Source: Arthrinium phaeospermum (taxonomy: Eukaryota; Ascomycota; Sordariomycetes; Amphisphaeriales; Apiosporaceae). Taken from it: DNA of 64,000 nt. Below, piece by piece: positions 11,172-24,529 of this stretch. Below the pieces are notes generated by a model. That model saw nothing but the letters and a program-made list of their open reading frames with translations, was not told the DNA's origin and did no database searches. The stretch lies in NCBI GenBank assembly GCA_006503535.1, contig QYRS01000008.1:1116001-1180000 (forward strand). Direction: 5' to 3'. Positions within the stretch are counted from its first letter, which is position 1, and each line of letters opens with the position of its first letter. Both the position numbers and the translations under genes were made by a program.

Positions 11172-14161
11172 TTATTTGGTATTAAGCCGAGGCCAAGGAA
11201 CCAGGGCCGATTCATCTGACGAGCTCGACGAGTCTTCTTCACGTCGCGTGGGCTGCGAGGCGCGACGTGCAAGCTTTTGCGCCTTGATCGTAGCATTGCG
11301 GGCATCTTCGGCAGCCCTCGCAGCCTTTGCCTGCTTGTTCCACATAGACGCGTAGATCTCGTTCCTCCCGATGAGCTCCTCATGAGTGCCCCTCTCAGCG
11401 ATCACTCCGTTCTTCATAACAAGGATCTGGTCGCAGTGAGTAATGGTGGAAAGTCGATGTCTGCAAAAGATAGAAGAGTCAGCTTGGTCATAAACCTAAG
11501 TCGCACCTGGCCTGTAAGACCGGGAGTGAATACGTACGCGATGATCAGAAGTGTCCGGCCCTCGCCGATCTTGGACAGGCGTCCTTGGATCTCCTGCTCC
11601 GTATGTGAGTCGAGAGCCGAGGTGGCTTCATCAAGCATGATGATTTTGGGGTTCTTCAGCAACGTCCGTGCGATTGCTACACGTTGCTTCTCCCCGCCGC
11701 TGAGGCGAAGACCGCGCTCCCCAACCTTCGTATAATAGCCATCCGGGAAGGACATAATTCTGTCGTGGATGCTAGCAGCTCGGCAAGCTGCAACAATTTG
11801 TTCTTCGCTGGCGTTCTGGTTGGCGTAGCGAAGGTTGTACAGTAGTGTTTCGTTGAACAGGATGGGGTCTTGCGGGACCACTCCTATGTATCGTCGCACG
11901 GAATCAATGGTGAGATCCTTAACATCATCGCCGTCGATCTTGATGGCACCGTAGTCACAGTTGAAATACCTGTACATCAAACGGAACAGGGTCGATTTCC
12001 CACCACCTGACTCGCCGACAAGGGCTGTGGTTGTGCCAGGTTCGCACCTAAATGACAGCTCCCTCAATGCTGGCCGACGTTGGTCATAGGCAAATGCGAC
12101 CTTCTGGAACTCCACGAGACCATCGCAGGTGTCAAGCTTGGAAGCGCCAGGGCGATCCACCACGGTTGGTTGCTGCTTGAATAGTTCCAAGAGACGTTCT
12201 CCAGATATCATGGCCTGTTGGACCGTCCGATAAAACGTGCCAAAGTAGTTGAGAGGCCCCTGCAGCTGGTTCAGGTAAGTCATCAGGGCCACAAAATCGC
12301 CCACTTTCCGTTGGCCGAGGCTGACTTGGTAAGCTCCGAGCAACATGGCAACAAGCATTCCGATCATGAACACCAGAGACTGCACCACATTCATAGTGGA
12401 GGAGCTCCACTGAACTCTCGCCTCGGCCGATTGGAAGGTGTCGATAGCCTGCTTATAGCGCTTAAACTCGAAGTCCTCGGCGTTGAAGTACTTGACTGTC
12501 TCGTATGAAACGATCGAGTCGTTCTTTACCGCCTCTTCCTCTCGGTCCGCATTGGACATTAGCCGGCGCTGGTCCGCCGTAGTCTGTGCCATGCGAATCG
12601 TGAGGAACAGGTAGTAGAAGGTGATGATGCAAACAAGCACCATGTACACGCTATCGAACTTGATGTAAAAGTAAGTGATGGCCAGCAGCAAATCGACGAG
12701 TACAGGGAACACCTGAAACGTAACCTGCTCGAGGAACTGGTTGATCGACTGGCCCTTGTTGAGGGCCGAGAGCACCTCACCGGTTCTCTTGCCCAAATGG
12801 AAATCCAGACTAAGAGAATGGACATGTTCAAAAGCCGAGGTGGTAAGAGCGCGGTATGTGTGTTGTGACACGGGGATCCAGAGCAGCGACCGAACAGAGC
12901 CGAGTAAGCCCGAGGTGCCCTGCAGTAGCTTGAACAGAATCAGGAGACCCAGAGACTTCCAAGGCATCTCCAGCTGTTCGCCGTGTTTAAGGTTATCACC
13001 AGACAGCTGTGTGGTAACAATTCCGATTTGCATCGGAACTAAGATATTGACGATGCGCTGGAGGATCAAGATGATAAAGCAGATAACCACAATAACCTGG
13101 ATCCGGAAATGGTTGGTCGGCCACATGTAGGGAAAGAACACGGAGTATCCCCGAAGATACTCAACCCATGTCGTATGTGGCAGCTTCTCGGGGCGGTAAA
13201 ACCCAGCATCGTCGTCGACCGTCGGTGCCGATGTTTCCGCAGTGCCGTCATCCGTGGTGGTCGATTCGGTCTGGCCGTATTGGCGGTGGCTTGCCACATA
13301 CCCATTCGTAGAGTGGTCTAGCAGAGGGGAGTTTTCGTCTGGGCCCGATTCGTAGTCGTCATGCATTCTTCGCCGTTCCGCATACCGTTGCAGAACGTTT
13401 TGTCCGCAATACAGAGACACCAGCCCTGCAATCAGGACCACGCGCGATGCAGACAAGCTGAGGTCTACGACGTCCCAGCCATTTGGGCCCGTCTCCAACG
13501 TATATTTACTACGGTCGAGACTGACCATAACTTTGTGCTCTCCCATGAGAATGACCATGTCGCAGACAAATATAACCAGGTCCCCGAAAAGAGCGAGACA
13601 CCAGACTACAAAGTGCACCGATGCAGGGCTAACTTTCCAGTCGAAGAGTGTTATACACACATAGAGCCAGAGAAAAGCCGAGCCGAGGATGAAGACCTGT
13701 CTACCATGTCAGCAAAACCCGTGGGGGCACAGCAGCCTCATGTACACGGTTGAAGGTGAACATACCGTCTTGGATTGTCCACACCACCAGCCGTGGTCGC
13801 CTGCCGCGTTGCGATGGTAGAGCGCTCTTATAGCCACATTTGTTCCCATGGCAAAAAAGGTCAATGTCGCAAAGATGGTGGCGTACTGGAAGTAGCCCTT
13901 GGACCATGAGTTTGTACGTTCGCTCTCTTCGTCCTCCTCTCCCTCTTCTCGTTTGCGCTTCGAAATGGGGAGCGGTTTGCCGCCAGGGCCCTTGGTGCTC
14001 GTGTCGTCGGCATGTTCTGAGGGCAGGGCTTTGATGATGCTGGCGGTGCACCCTATGACCAGGAAGGCAACGAGGAGAACCGCTGGGTACGCATACTGGA
14101 ATACGCGCCTCAGAATCTCTATAGGCTCTTCCCTGGGGTTCACCAGTATGGGCGATTCCAT
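11172..14161 (-). CDS. ABCB half-transporter, heavy-metal-tolerance (Hmt1/ABCB6) type
   Basis: Vacuolar-type half ABC exporter; S. pombe Hmt1 moves phytochelatin-linked cadmium into the vacuole. Exons 14161-13766, 13696-11538 and 11460-11172; introns 69 and 77 bp; 947 residues. An N-terminal set of membrane spans (TMD0-like, residues ~20-240) precedes the six-helix ABC membrane domain. In the nucleotide-binding domain I see Walker [10 protein letters not shown] (~693-701), signature LSGGEKQR (~797), Walker [13 protein letters not shown] (~817) and, after the last intron, the switch His in [15 protein letters not shown]. The order TMD0-TMD-NBD in one half molecule is the Hmt1/ABCB6 arrangement. 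A basic, Ser-rich tail ends the protein. Substrate is inferred from the family only; export of heme, metals or glutathione conjugates is possible. Confidence 0.88.
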
Positions 14162-15128
14162 TATGGCCTTTGGATGCAGGTCAGCAACCTAGTCGAGACT
14201 CGGCACAAGCAGGGCGAATGAACGTACAGGCCGTGTTACACAACAGGACGAATAGGTATAAACTTACTTTTTCAGTTGCAGGACAACGCCAAGCTGGTCA
14301 TCTCCTCGAGCACTCGTCACCAAGGAAAGACTACCAGAAGGCGGATCAACAAAAACAATGCCAGTGATCTCTCAAAGATCCCCAAGAGCTTCAGAACCTA
14401 GAGAAAGTGTTAAAATCAACAATTGTTCGCTTTCGGCTCAAGGCAAGAGAGAGAAATCCCGGTCAGAGAGTCTGGTGGGGCAGGTCACCAGACGGTGTTA
14501 GTGGCGACAGCCACACCCTTGGTAAAGACTGACTCGGGACTAAAGTAGGAACAATGCTCACCTCGAGGTAGGGATCAACAGGATCTCGGTAGTGGTGTGA
14601 TGGTGAGTTACGTTGAACCAAGGCCTGCGTCGGCGGGCAGTCTGTTCACAAGGTATCATCAATGAGCGGCCGACGAAGATCCGGGCAGCAAGACGGGTTC
14701 TCGAGAGGTCTGGTCGGGAAAAGATCGAAGGGATCTTGAAGAGAAACAAGCGGACGGTTGCAACCAGAATCAACAACTAACTATGTAAAGTAGGGTGGAG
14801 TACGAAGCGCCCCTGCCTGAGCCAACCAGAACGGGCAGTATAGTACCCAACAGGGAGATCCTCTGAGCCTCTGGCCTCCGGGGCTAAATTCGACGAGGGA
14901 CCAATGCTATGCTAGAGAAGGTCCCGACCATCGATGTTTGAGTTGACAAGCGATGATGGAGAGCTGGTGGGCTACAAATAGTGGGACGGCCGACTTCCAG
15001 CCGCGTGTCGCCTAAGCCAAAAGCACTTCGTATCCAACCGAGCAGCAGCCGGGCAGTGAGTGAGTGAGTGACTAGACGAAGAACAAGAGAAGAAGAAGAA
15101 GAAGATGATGATGACTTGTTGGACTCCC

Positions 15129-15159
15129 GTCTTGGTCTTGGTCTTGGTCTTGGTCTTGG
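15129..15159. repeat. Hexanucleotide microsatellite (GTCTTG)n, about five units
   Basis: Perfect period-6 run. On the minus strand it would read as an alternating Asp-Gln tract, but no gene supports that reading. Confidence 0.85.
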
Positions 15160-18100
15160 ACCTGGGACGGGTCTGACTTTGCGACGTCAAGATATGTAGG
15201 TATGTAGTTGGTAGGGGTGGGAGTCCGAGGAGCAAGTGGCGTGAGGGTAGCAATTGTACGTAGGTGGTAGGTATGTACTGTAGTATTTTTGAGAACCCCG
15301 CGTCTAGTTGCTCTCCAGATGCTTGGTCGGTGGTAGGCCGACGTGGGTGGGATCAAGATGCGGGAAAATAAGACCTTTTTCTTCTTGTCTCGTCCTGTCG
15401 TCGGACAGATTGATGTGACGGGCGCGAGGGAATCATCACACAATACCAAATGGCATAGACAGACAGACAGACAGGCAGACAATAGCCGATACGGGCAGGT
15501 ACCTTGCTGCAACAGAGGAATCCACGCATCAAACCAAAGTGAGAAATGACAGTAAGTAAAAGCGCCGGGATATGCAGGCCCGATACCCAATGGTGTGTTG
15601 GAAGTCGACTCGCCGACCAAACAATGGCATCCGGTTTGTCGTGGAGGCTTCACAGGCTGACCAAACGGCTTTCCGCCAGTACACCGCCTGCGGCCTTGCC
15701 TTTAGCGATCCTGGCCTAGCAAGCGCGCCCATGCATGAAGCACGAGTCCTCGGGCAGGGATGATACAGAAAAGGTACCCAGGGTACTGAGGGGACTGGGG
15801 GGGCTGGACGGTCTCGACTCGACGTTTGCTGTGGTGGTGGGTTCGGTGGTGGGGTTTTGGGTCCGACTCCGATTGCTAAAATTGTGTGGTAAAGGCTGGG
15901 GGGAGAGAGCACTGGGTGAGAGAGAGAACGAACGAAGCCGTGTTTGAACCCGGTGGACGGCACCCGATCACCAAATATATCGACATCGAAACATGGCCGG
16001 TTTTGAACAGCTAGCTAGCTCCAACAGATCTTGAGCCGATGGCTGCCAGAGGCCGGGTCTTCCCTCTTTTGACATGGCTGATTGCAGTGCAGCAGTGCAC
16101 GATCTGTCGCCATGTAATGTAGTGTGACACAACTTCAGATGCTGTACCACAGCGAAACGGTTCTCTGGTGGATGATGGCTTACGTATGTCAGCGAATACC
16201 CAAACACCCGATTGCAAGGTGCCAGGGAGGGTATATAATCTAACGAGACAGACATTGGTACGATGCGTCGACCCCGTCTGTCTGTCGAAGCCCAGATCGG
16301 GGCTTGAGGCGTCTCAAGTTCGCACTTCTATTATTGAGACTTTCTATTCGTTCGTTTTGGCCCAGCCATACCTGTCGACTTTGATGCAATGCCGATGTAG
16401 TCTTGTTTCGACCTGTCAGAACATGGAAGCACTTGGCACTGATGGTTGGCAACAACCTATGAATATCAAGGCCTGCATATACATATACATCAACAGCTAA
16501 ACCGGCTTCTGGCTAGGCAAGTCCTTGCGATGCTCGCCCTTCGAGCCGGGATAAGAGAAGATGAGAAACAAACCACAATACTAGGAATAGGGCGTTTTGT
16601 GGCCAGACATCTCCTCGAGGCCAAGCCTGATTCTCCAGATATACTTCGGACCCATCACAGCTGATTTACCCACTTTGGCGGGTGGTTGAGGCTGCAGGGG
16701 CTCACGCCGGTAGTGGTGGTGGGAGGTAGAAAATGTACCGGCCAGGATACCGGTAGGCCAAGCTGGCCCGACTCCAGTCTGTACTTCTGGACGATTTCCT
16801 GCCCGCTTCTGCATCTCACCTGTCCACATCACGCATCCTCGTCCCGATTACCGTCAGCATACACACTTGCCGTCCTGATTCGTCTCTGGGCATCAGCTCT
16901 TCTTGACCGACACACACATAACATGAATGCGATACAGCATGATAGGACTGCCAGCATGGCGAGACCGGTCTGGAAGTGGAACCGGCATCCGTCAATGAAA
17001 ACCCAACACCCCTTGCCTACCTTGCCTCATCCAGGATCCTACCTTACCTGCTGGCGGCCACCGTCGACCATTTGACATAGCATAGTCGGCTACCGATCCT
17101 CCTTGCCTGGAGCATCATAACGTCGTATCTCCAGCCGTGATTTCGCTGAACCCCTGCGTTCTTTGCCAGCCATGCAAGCCCGTTTAACAACGTGGCATAC
17201 AGCCTGCAGCTCATTGTTTCTGAAGATTTGACCTTTTTCTTTAATCGCTCAGGCATGCCCTATTGCGCGCGGCTGCGCAAATTCCCAGGCGCGAACCTCT
17301 GCCGATTTATCAGCATTGGGTATTGATGCAGAGAGCAGCACACCATCTATGTCATACATTGCTTGACCGTCTCTTCTTTCTCTGGGCCCCCTGTTCACTG
17401 GCCCAGGACGTCACCGCCCCGTTAACCAAGAAGGAAGAAGAAGCTTGACATGAGTGGGGAGGCGATTCGACGCAGCTGCAGAACGCTGCAAATGCGTTAC
17501 ACATGCATACTCCGCAGGATCATGTGAATGTTGTCTCCATACTGCGGTGCTCAGGAGGCATTTGTGGCATTGTACAAATGGTAGGGAAAAGGTTACTGTA
17601 TCACCAGGTTGACAACAGGGCTGATGATGCCGCATCATGCTTCTCTGCCCCATGGGGCAGCGGAGAATAGGTGCTCGGCGCCGGGACGGGGTACATATAT
17701 CGATGCAGATATGCAATGCTGCTTCTTGGCCATGGTTGGGACATGTGCGACATGACAGCCAGAGCTGGCATACGGCTATAGCTTCCTCGCCACGGCTGGT
17801 CCTGTCAACTGAGCAAGACTGGAAACCCCCTTATTGTCACCAGCCTAAACGAAGCGAGCAGGTAGGGTATCAAATGGTCAAGTTTGGTTCTTGAGAGACA
17901 CATATGCCGATCGTGAGGCACCAAGCTGCCCATAGAGAGAGCCTCTCTGGACATCGTGCTGAGACTGTGGCCTGGCGACAGCTGCTCCCGGGCTTGGTGG
18001 TCAGATATCTGCCACAGCGCCTACGCATCCTTGAGTCGCACATTATGCATACGTGTTGACACTGCATGGTCGGTGTGCTGGCGATGGTTTTTTACGATAT

Positions 18101-18558
18101 AGAGTGATCCTGATCGAGAAGATGGGGTTTGCCTTGGGCATCAGATCAGGTAGCCATGATTGAGCGGAGGTCATCATTCGAGTCACTCAGAGGCGATCCT
18201 ATTGCAATCATGGAATTCGTGAGGGGCATGAATCAGGTGTGCAGTGAAGTGCACATAGGATAACATGATATCAACCGATAGATATGTCTACTGGAACGCT
18301 TGTGATGCTGAAGACGGACGCATCGAACCTCAGGTAAGGAGTTGACAGTACTGCGATGTGTCAGCGGTCACCGGTGGCGTCTCGAGGAAGTTCAGGACTG
18401 TCATAGCTGATATGTACGTGAATAGTAAGAGGTAAGCAGTGCAACATACTGACTAGATAGGTATGTAGTATAGAAATATGCAAAGGGTGTTGATTGATAG
18501 GCTGGTTAATTTGATGGTGTTCTCTCCCAGCAGCAAAGTATTGATGCAGTGGAATCTT

Positions 18559-18777
18559 GTAGGTAGGTAGGTAGGCCAGCTGTTGCTCCTTACAACGTAA
18601 GGTACGTATGGATTTTGGCACCTACCTCCTATCTTATTGGATCATTTGATGGCAAGAGCCAAAACAGCACCTGCACTTTCTATCCACAAGAAGTCGCAAT
18701 TTGTATCTTGGAACCAACAGCTGAAGATTGTAGACTGCCAGTGCAGTCTCTACCTTAGGTACCTACCTACCTACCTA
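18559..18777. repeat. Inverted TAGG-tetranucleotide arms ~180 bp apart
   Basis: Left arm 18559-18577 is four GTAG units (GTAGGTAGGTAGGTAGG). Right arm 18760-18777 is the reverse-complement type (TACCTACCTACCTACC). Arms of ~16-17 nt can pair. Similar shorter TAGGTA/TACCTA runs are scattered through the window, so chance pairing is likely. Confidence 0.6.
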
Positions 18778-21027
18778 TTAGGTTTCTCCATGGAGGTGGC
18801 AACGTCCCATTCAGACTGGTACTTCAACTGTAATTACCCCAACTTACCTACATGTACTCACTTCCACGCAGTTGAAAATGCGCCAGATGCAAGTTAGGCC
18901 CCTCCCCTTACATCTGATTTTGATGGAAAGACTTGCCTTTCTACAATGGACCGCGCTATTGCTGGTTGGCATGGGTAATGCCGATTGATTCACTACTCCT
19001 CGGCACCACATGCCGCCACATAAAAGACTCTCGCTTGTCATTTTATCGGAAACAGCAAATGAGCGTGATGCACGTCTCCTCCCGAATCACCCAAGACACA
19101 GGCGAAAGCTATATGCCGTCTCTACGTTCGCGATGTCGGTGGTTCTGCGTCGGGAGCCAGCTGCCGGAGACAAAAATAAACCCAAGGCAATCATCACCTG
19201 GCAAGCAACCCCCATGCTTTTTGGACAGAGAGCACCGCGGTACGTCATGCGGCTCGACTTGGTCAACGTGGGTTGAGACGTCTAGGCCCTGCGACCCCCA
19301 CGGAATGGCTACTTACTCTATCACGTCCACTTCAGGCAGGTTGCAGATGCACGCAAGTTCGTCTAGCCAGACCCCAGCTTCCAGATCTTTCGAGATCGTG
19401 CCGTTAAGCCTGTAGATCGCATGATACGGACACTGAGCCCTGCCGACTGTGGTCTAGTCCAGCATGCCGACATATTTCCTCAGCCCCCAGCCTCTTCTGT
19501 AGTTGCATCAGATGTAACTCGACTCACTCCATTACAGGGCTTACCATCCTATGAATGATACTGCTGTAGCCATCTCGGCAACCGCCAAGTTCTCGGTCCC
19601 CACCTCCGCTCGGCATATGCCAGGATACCAACCGTTGGGCCAAGTGTCCGAGACATTTGTTTGGTCGGTAACTGGTTACTGGGCGGTCTGAGATGGATGA
19701 GATGCCCAATTCTCCGCATGATGTGATGAAAAAAGCAATGACTAGCGGCCGCAACAACCCCGACCTGCATGAAACCAAGGTCGCTTTTGCTAAGACCATA
19801 CCACCCCAGCGGGTAATGTGATCGCTCTGCCTTCTATTGGGATGAACCCCTTCTGACAATCGGGGTTGTAACATCCGTCCAGATAGGCAACCTACATATA
19901 CCACAGTCGGATGATCGTAACTCAGGCCTGGGGGTCAGCCGGCCCGCGGAAGTCTACCGCGGCATGCTGCCGTCGAAGCAACCCCGGGGGAGAAACCCGG
20001 CGGAACGCTACACAAGATGCTGTAGGCTCCCATGACGGGAAACGGCTAACGAGGAAACTCGGCTCGATGCCGAGCTCTGGCTACTGGCTTTCTCTCCTGG
20101 TACATGCAAAGTGATGGGGAAGTCTGACTTCTTGTTGTATGTGGCCCCGTCCAGCTGCAATGCAGAACTCTGTCTCCCCGGATTCGACTCCCCGCAATCC
20201 GTCTTTGTGAGATCCGGCTCCGTGGTCGTGCTGATTGGATGGCATACGCCCCCAGCCAAATATCACGAGGGCTGTCCGGCTTGCACCTCGGCCACCCTTC
20301 TGGTGGTGTCGATAAGCGAAGGCCCGGCTTTTTCGGCTGAAGTATTTTTATTCCCGGAGGCCAGCCGAGTTGGGTTCCATCACGCCACTCTGCGTGTCTC
20401 AGATCATGACAAAGCTATTATATTTGTGTACATCCCCATGCGTCTTGGTACACAGCGAGGGCTGAATCTCAGCAAAACACACTGCGCGGCTCGTCGACTT
20501 GCCTGAGTGATACCAATATGTAATGCAAAGCTCGGTTGTCATAGGTAGGTCTTACCTTAGCCAGCGCAGAGTATTGCCACTTACCCTTTTAATTCTATTT
20601 TTTGTCCTGTTTCCCAGCCGCCTTTTCGAAAATGCGCTCCATGACGGGGGTATGACGGCCAGTAGCAGCATATGTGATGCTCAGTAATACTGATCTATTG
20701 AGTCAACAACATGATGACCTCGTATTTTTCCCATCAAGCTGAGGATTAGCGAGAGGTCAATGATATGCATTGTCTTTATCTCTATGCAGGTGCCTCACCA
20801 CTTCGGTTAAAGCCGGATCACTTCCGGGGGGAGAGGGGGGGAGGAGCGAATAACTCGATTGATGCGCTAATCTGGCTGACTATCGACACACCCGGTTCGA
20901 TCCAGCGGCGCTTGATTATGGATGGTATGTGTAAGTGATCACCTGTCTACCCCAGCTTTCAGATTCCAAGCCATGTGCTACCACACCCCTGGACACGAGG
21001 TTTGACTAATGTAATAGGTAATAAGAC

Positions 21028-22550
21028 TCAAGGATCCCATTCTGCCTCGATGAACCACAATTGGCTTTTGGTAGGCTTCCAGGCCCGTCGAAACTTGTAT
21101 CGTGGGTCTGCATTCCGGAACAAGTCCCTCCAATCGTCCAGCTCTCTCTCTCTGGAGTTTGTCACGGTAAGCATAACGACGTCCAGCGTTCGAATGCTCC
21201 TCTCGCTCAGGTAAGAGAATGTTCCCGGCTCTGGGAGCATTCCGTCGTTGATGATGACCTTGGCCCCTTTTCTCAAGGCAGGCACAAGCGATTGGAGTAT
21301 TTTGATGGAATACTTGTCGGTGAAGCCTATGCAAGTCAGGATACAATTTGCCTCCAGAGACGCAGCATCGGCTACCTATATGGTGTACCTACTATGGAAC
21401 ACGTGGCGAAAGAGATACGCCTCTGCCACGACGGGCTGCTCGTCGAAGAAGTCGTGAATGGTGAGCTCTACCCGATTCTGCAAGCTCTGGGGCACAGTAG
21501 CTAGAACTTCGGCACTTCTCATGCCCTTGGTGTCTTGGACAACGAACTTGAGCTTGGGGAAAGCCTCGGCAATGGCAACAGAGACGTATCCCATGTTCCC
21601 TCCCATCTGGCACGCCATTTAGCAACTGGAAGGGGGAAGTTACATTGTGCTGCTAAGGGGGGAGGAAGAAGGCTTGCCAACTGGCACTCACATCAACTAC
21701 GGTAGCGTCGCCAAGTTCGCCCCACGGATAGCCATCTACGACACCATGCGATATCTCGGTTCCTTCGCTCGATCCATGAGATTCTATGGCACGGCTATAT
21801 CGCAGGACGCGGCCCGCATCGAGCTGCACAAAGTCGTAGAACGGCAGGTCTTGATCGTAAGCTATATTGACACCAGTCTCGTTAGGCTCCTGGCTCTCTG
21901 GCCATCTCTTCATGGCGTTCACGGCGTTGGCAAATGCAGGAAAGAGGTCGCCAGTCAGGAAGCCGACCCAGGCATTGGACTTGGGGTTGGTGGCGAGCAG
22001 GCGTGACATCTGGGTATGAGCCACCTGGCCTTTCTGGGGCTCGCAGAAGACTCGATTGGTCATGGCATGGCGAAGCAGAATCCGGAGCTTGAACGGCAGG
22101 ATGCCTTTTCCTGTGCGCTCTTTGATCTTGGCTGCTAGCTCCTCAAAGGTGATGGATCCATTCGTTGGGACGGCTTCTGCGATCTGGAATTCCCAGATCG
22201 CCTGCAGACTTAGCTGGCCCGTAGACTACAGTGCGTGCTATGATGAGCCATCGTTGGTTCTCTTGCGGCTGATGAACATAGCATAGACTTACCCCCCAAG
22301 CCAGCGCCCTCAGGCTCTCCCGTGGACCCAAGGCTATGTCATGCAGCTCCCGCGTGGCTTCGATGAGGTCCGTACGAGCCTTAAAAGGCTTACTATCGTC
22401 GGGCGAGACGGGGAAGTCGGCAAGGTCGTCAACGCTGAGCGACTGAGCATCTATTCCCTTGGCCGCCAGAAAGTCGGTGAGTATCTTTGTCGTGTCCGCA
22501 ATCAGAGTAGACAACTGTGCCATCCGCTTGATCGAGGCGACAGGAGACAT
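21028..22550 (-). CDS. SAM-dependent O-methyltransferase, secondary-metabolism type
   Basis: Class I methyltransferase related to the aflatoxin/sterigmatocystin and caffeate OMT families. Exons 22550-22293, 22225-21692, 21606-21393 and 21326-21028; introns 67, 85 and 66 bp; 434 residues. An N-terminal dimerisation region with a winged-helix look (AIWEFQIAEAVP, ITFEELAAKI, LRILLRHAMTNRVF) is followed by SAM motif I VVDMGGNMGYVS across the second intron (residues ~262-273). FRHVFHSFTDKYSIKIL places a His at ~335 where plant COMT has its catalytic base. Then come LVPALRKGAKVIINDGMLPEPG and C-terminal TNSRERELDDWRDLF. Motif I has Met/Asn in place of the commoner Gly, but the fold motifs are intact. 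No polyketide synthase, NRPS or regulator lies nearby, so the substrate is unknown. Confidence 0.88.
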
Positions 22551-23925
22551 GACGAACTGAGATAGGTGAGATGATCCCTGAAAAGCAAATCCGATGTGCA
22601 GTAGCAAAAGCCACCCAGGCCGCACTTATACCCGTCTCATCACACCGCCAGCCCCTCTGTCGACCACAGAGCTTGCGCTCAGAGGCCAAATATCCCTTGG
22701 GTCACGGTAGGCAAGGGCTCGCCACGAAGCTATCGTGAGCTACGCGGTTGGTTTCAACGCAAGGCACAAGGCTCGAATCACACCGATGCGATAGCTTGGG
22801 GTCGCTTGGCCAATAAGCAGCATGGCTTGGATGCAGGGCGTTGTGACGCCCATTTCAGCTGGCCAAATATGCAAGTCGAACTGGTGTGCCGCTGCAAGAT
22901 CTGGCTTGAGATTATGCAGGGAGCCTCACACGACACGGTACGGCGTCACTTTAAGGGAAGTCGATAGTAGGGAGAGGGGCAGAGCAACTCCTGGTAGTCA
23001 AGGGATGGATAGTCACAACAAACTGCAGCTTCTTCTCAAGCCCATCTCGGCCAGCGTGCAAGTCGGTGTAGGTAATATATCACTCATGGCCAATGATTAA
23101 CAGTTCAGGGGGGTTTTACAGTAAGTATTCAGTAACCGAGCAAAGCGAAGTCTGGTGGTAAACTGAATCATGGTATAAAACTTCCCTTGAATAATCGATA
23201 TATCAATTTATTTAATCGTGTTTTCTATCCAACGGAATAAACATTATCCCAATAGCACCAAGTGGTCCCTGGTATGCGCAGTACAGTACAATCTGGTTGG
23301 AGCAGCGCTGTCACCATCACAGGGATAAATCAATTCACGCTCGAGATGTAGAGTCGTCGTCTAGGACTGGAAGACGAGGACTTGCAGTGACGTCCATGCC
23401 AAACCGGTTGATAGGCGATTAGATAAAGCAGCGCAGACTAATGACCTAATCAACATGCGCTACAGGGTACCTCTGGTGGACGACCCCACTAGCCCAGGTA
23501 CCCACACCCTTATCAGCCTTGCCCTGTTCCTTACCTGAATTCCTGGGGAAGTCAACATGCTCATTCAGCCTCGTAATATCTCTCTCCATTGTCTACGGCG
23601 CATTAATTGTCGGGCATCGCTGGTCAATCCCATTGATTGCTATTATAGTGACAATTAGCCACCGAAAGTTCCCATAATCTAGGTCCAATCCGTTGCGCGA
23701 AACGCCGAATGCGCGCCCGCTCTTTCTTACGCTGCCCTCCGAAGAGCTAGAGCTAGCTTCTGTCGCCTCACGCAACCTTGACATGCAAACGGGCGAAAGA
23801 CACTACCGCCATCACAAGGGTTTCTTCCATTCCGTCCGACGACAAGGGAGTCCTATTGGCACGGATCTCGCAAGGACCTCAACTTCAACACCAGGAAGAC
23901 GCACTCTCATCGTCTCTGAATAATC
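22551..23925. other. Intergenic between divergent OMT and small protein gene
   Basis: Holds the OMT promoter and, at 23171-23332, one copy of a diverged direct repeat whose partner lies on the far side of the next gene. Confidence 0.55.
23171..23332. repeat. Diverged dispersed repeat, copy A
   Basis: Matches 24853-25022 in the same orientation. Strongest shared blocks are AACGGAATAAA(C/T)ATT with CCAATAG, and CAGTACAG followed by TCTGGT and GGAGCAGCGCT. Several small indels and substitutions separate the copies. No coding capacity. It could be a decayed MITE or solo-LTR fragment. Confidence 0.65.
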
Positions 23926-24529
23926 ATGTCGCCCCCACCATCGACCCCCGTCCAGGTGCCAGCATCGGCAGCCACTTACACGCCGGCTACAAAGGACACA
24001 GAACTGCGTTCTAATATTAACTCGATTCTGCTCCATGAAGGGCACGTGGATAAGTAAGTTGTTTCCCTTTGCAGCTCTTTCCCCCCTAGCTCCCTCGGGG
24101 CGGCAACCAAGCAAAAGCATAGCAAACGATTGCATACGCCGCGCAATACTAACCACCACCCTTGTGACCAGGATCCAAGAAGAACTCCTCCACAGCCTGC
24201 ACGCCCACCCCTCCAACTGGCCCTCGACCATACAGGCCCATGCCTTATCGCTGCTGCGCTCGGGGGAGGCGACCACGTTCCCGGCGCTGATGCAGCGCGT
24301 CCTCGAGGACGTGCGGCACGACACGCAGGCCAAGGCCGCCGCGGCCGAGGAAGGCAAGAACGGCGAAGCCAACGGCACCGCAACGAACGGCAATAACAAG
24401 AAGGCCGTCAACGGCGCAGCGAGCGACGCCAACAACCTAGCGATACCCGCCAGCGTCGTGCAGGACCTCCTCCGGGTCACGCGGGAACATCTGGACGAGG
24501 TTGTCGAGATCGACGAGGAGACCTCTTAG
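23926..24529 (+). CDS. Small acidic protein of unknown function
   Basis: Exons 23926-24053 and 24172-24529; one 118-bp intron with an ACTAAC branch site; 161 residues. The start is the ATG of MSPPPSTPVQVPASAATYTP. The core, ELRSNINSILLHEGHVDK (before the intron) and IQEELLHSLHAHPSNWPSTI (after it), reads as amphipathic helix, followed by IQAHALSLLRSGEATTFPALMQRVLEDVR. A low-complexity Asn/Ala/Gly linker comes next, and the protein ends with helix LAIPASVVQDLLRVTREHLDEVVEIDEE. No signal peptide or membrane span. I do not recognise the family; the non-random helical blocks and clean splice sites argue that it is a real gene. It could be a small subunit of a nuclear complex, but nothing shows that. 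Confidence 0.72.

Larger units (their letters stand above)
14162..21027. other. Gene-poor 6.9-kb stretch
   Basis: The first few hundred bases are probably the ABC gene leader and promoter. Beyond that I see only short unsupported frames, simple repeats and scattered TAGGTA/TACCTA tetramer runs. No transposase, reverse transcriptase or recognisable gene relic was found by eye, and the base composition is not obviously AT-rich as heavy RIP would give. Confidence 0.55.

Noticed and set aside
15072..15653. Minus-strand frame of 193 codons
   Set aside because: Includes the GTCTTG microsatellite (Asp-Gln run) and a poly-Leu end from GAA repeats; no domain, no splice context.
18559..18777. Inverted TAGG arms as a functional hairpin or element terminus
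   Set aside because: The same tetramer runs are scattered across the window, no target duplication flanks them, and a 180-nt loop makes a stable hairpin unlikely. Listed as a repeat only.
20111..20506. Plus-strand frame of 131 codons in the gene-poor region
   Set aside because: No recognisable motif, signal peptide or conserved block; ordinary chance length for this composition.
20860..20935. tRNA-like B box (GGTTCGATCC) near 20893
   Set aside because: No matching A box at the right distance and no acceptor stem that pairs.
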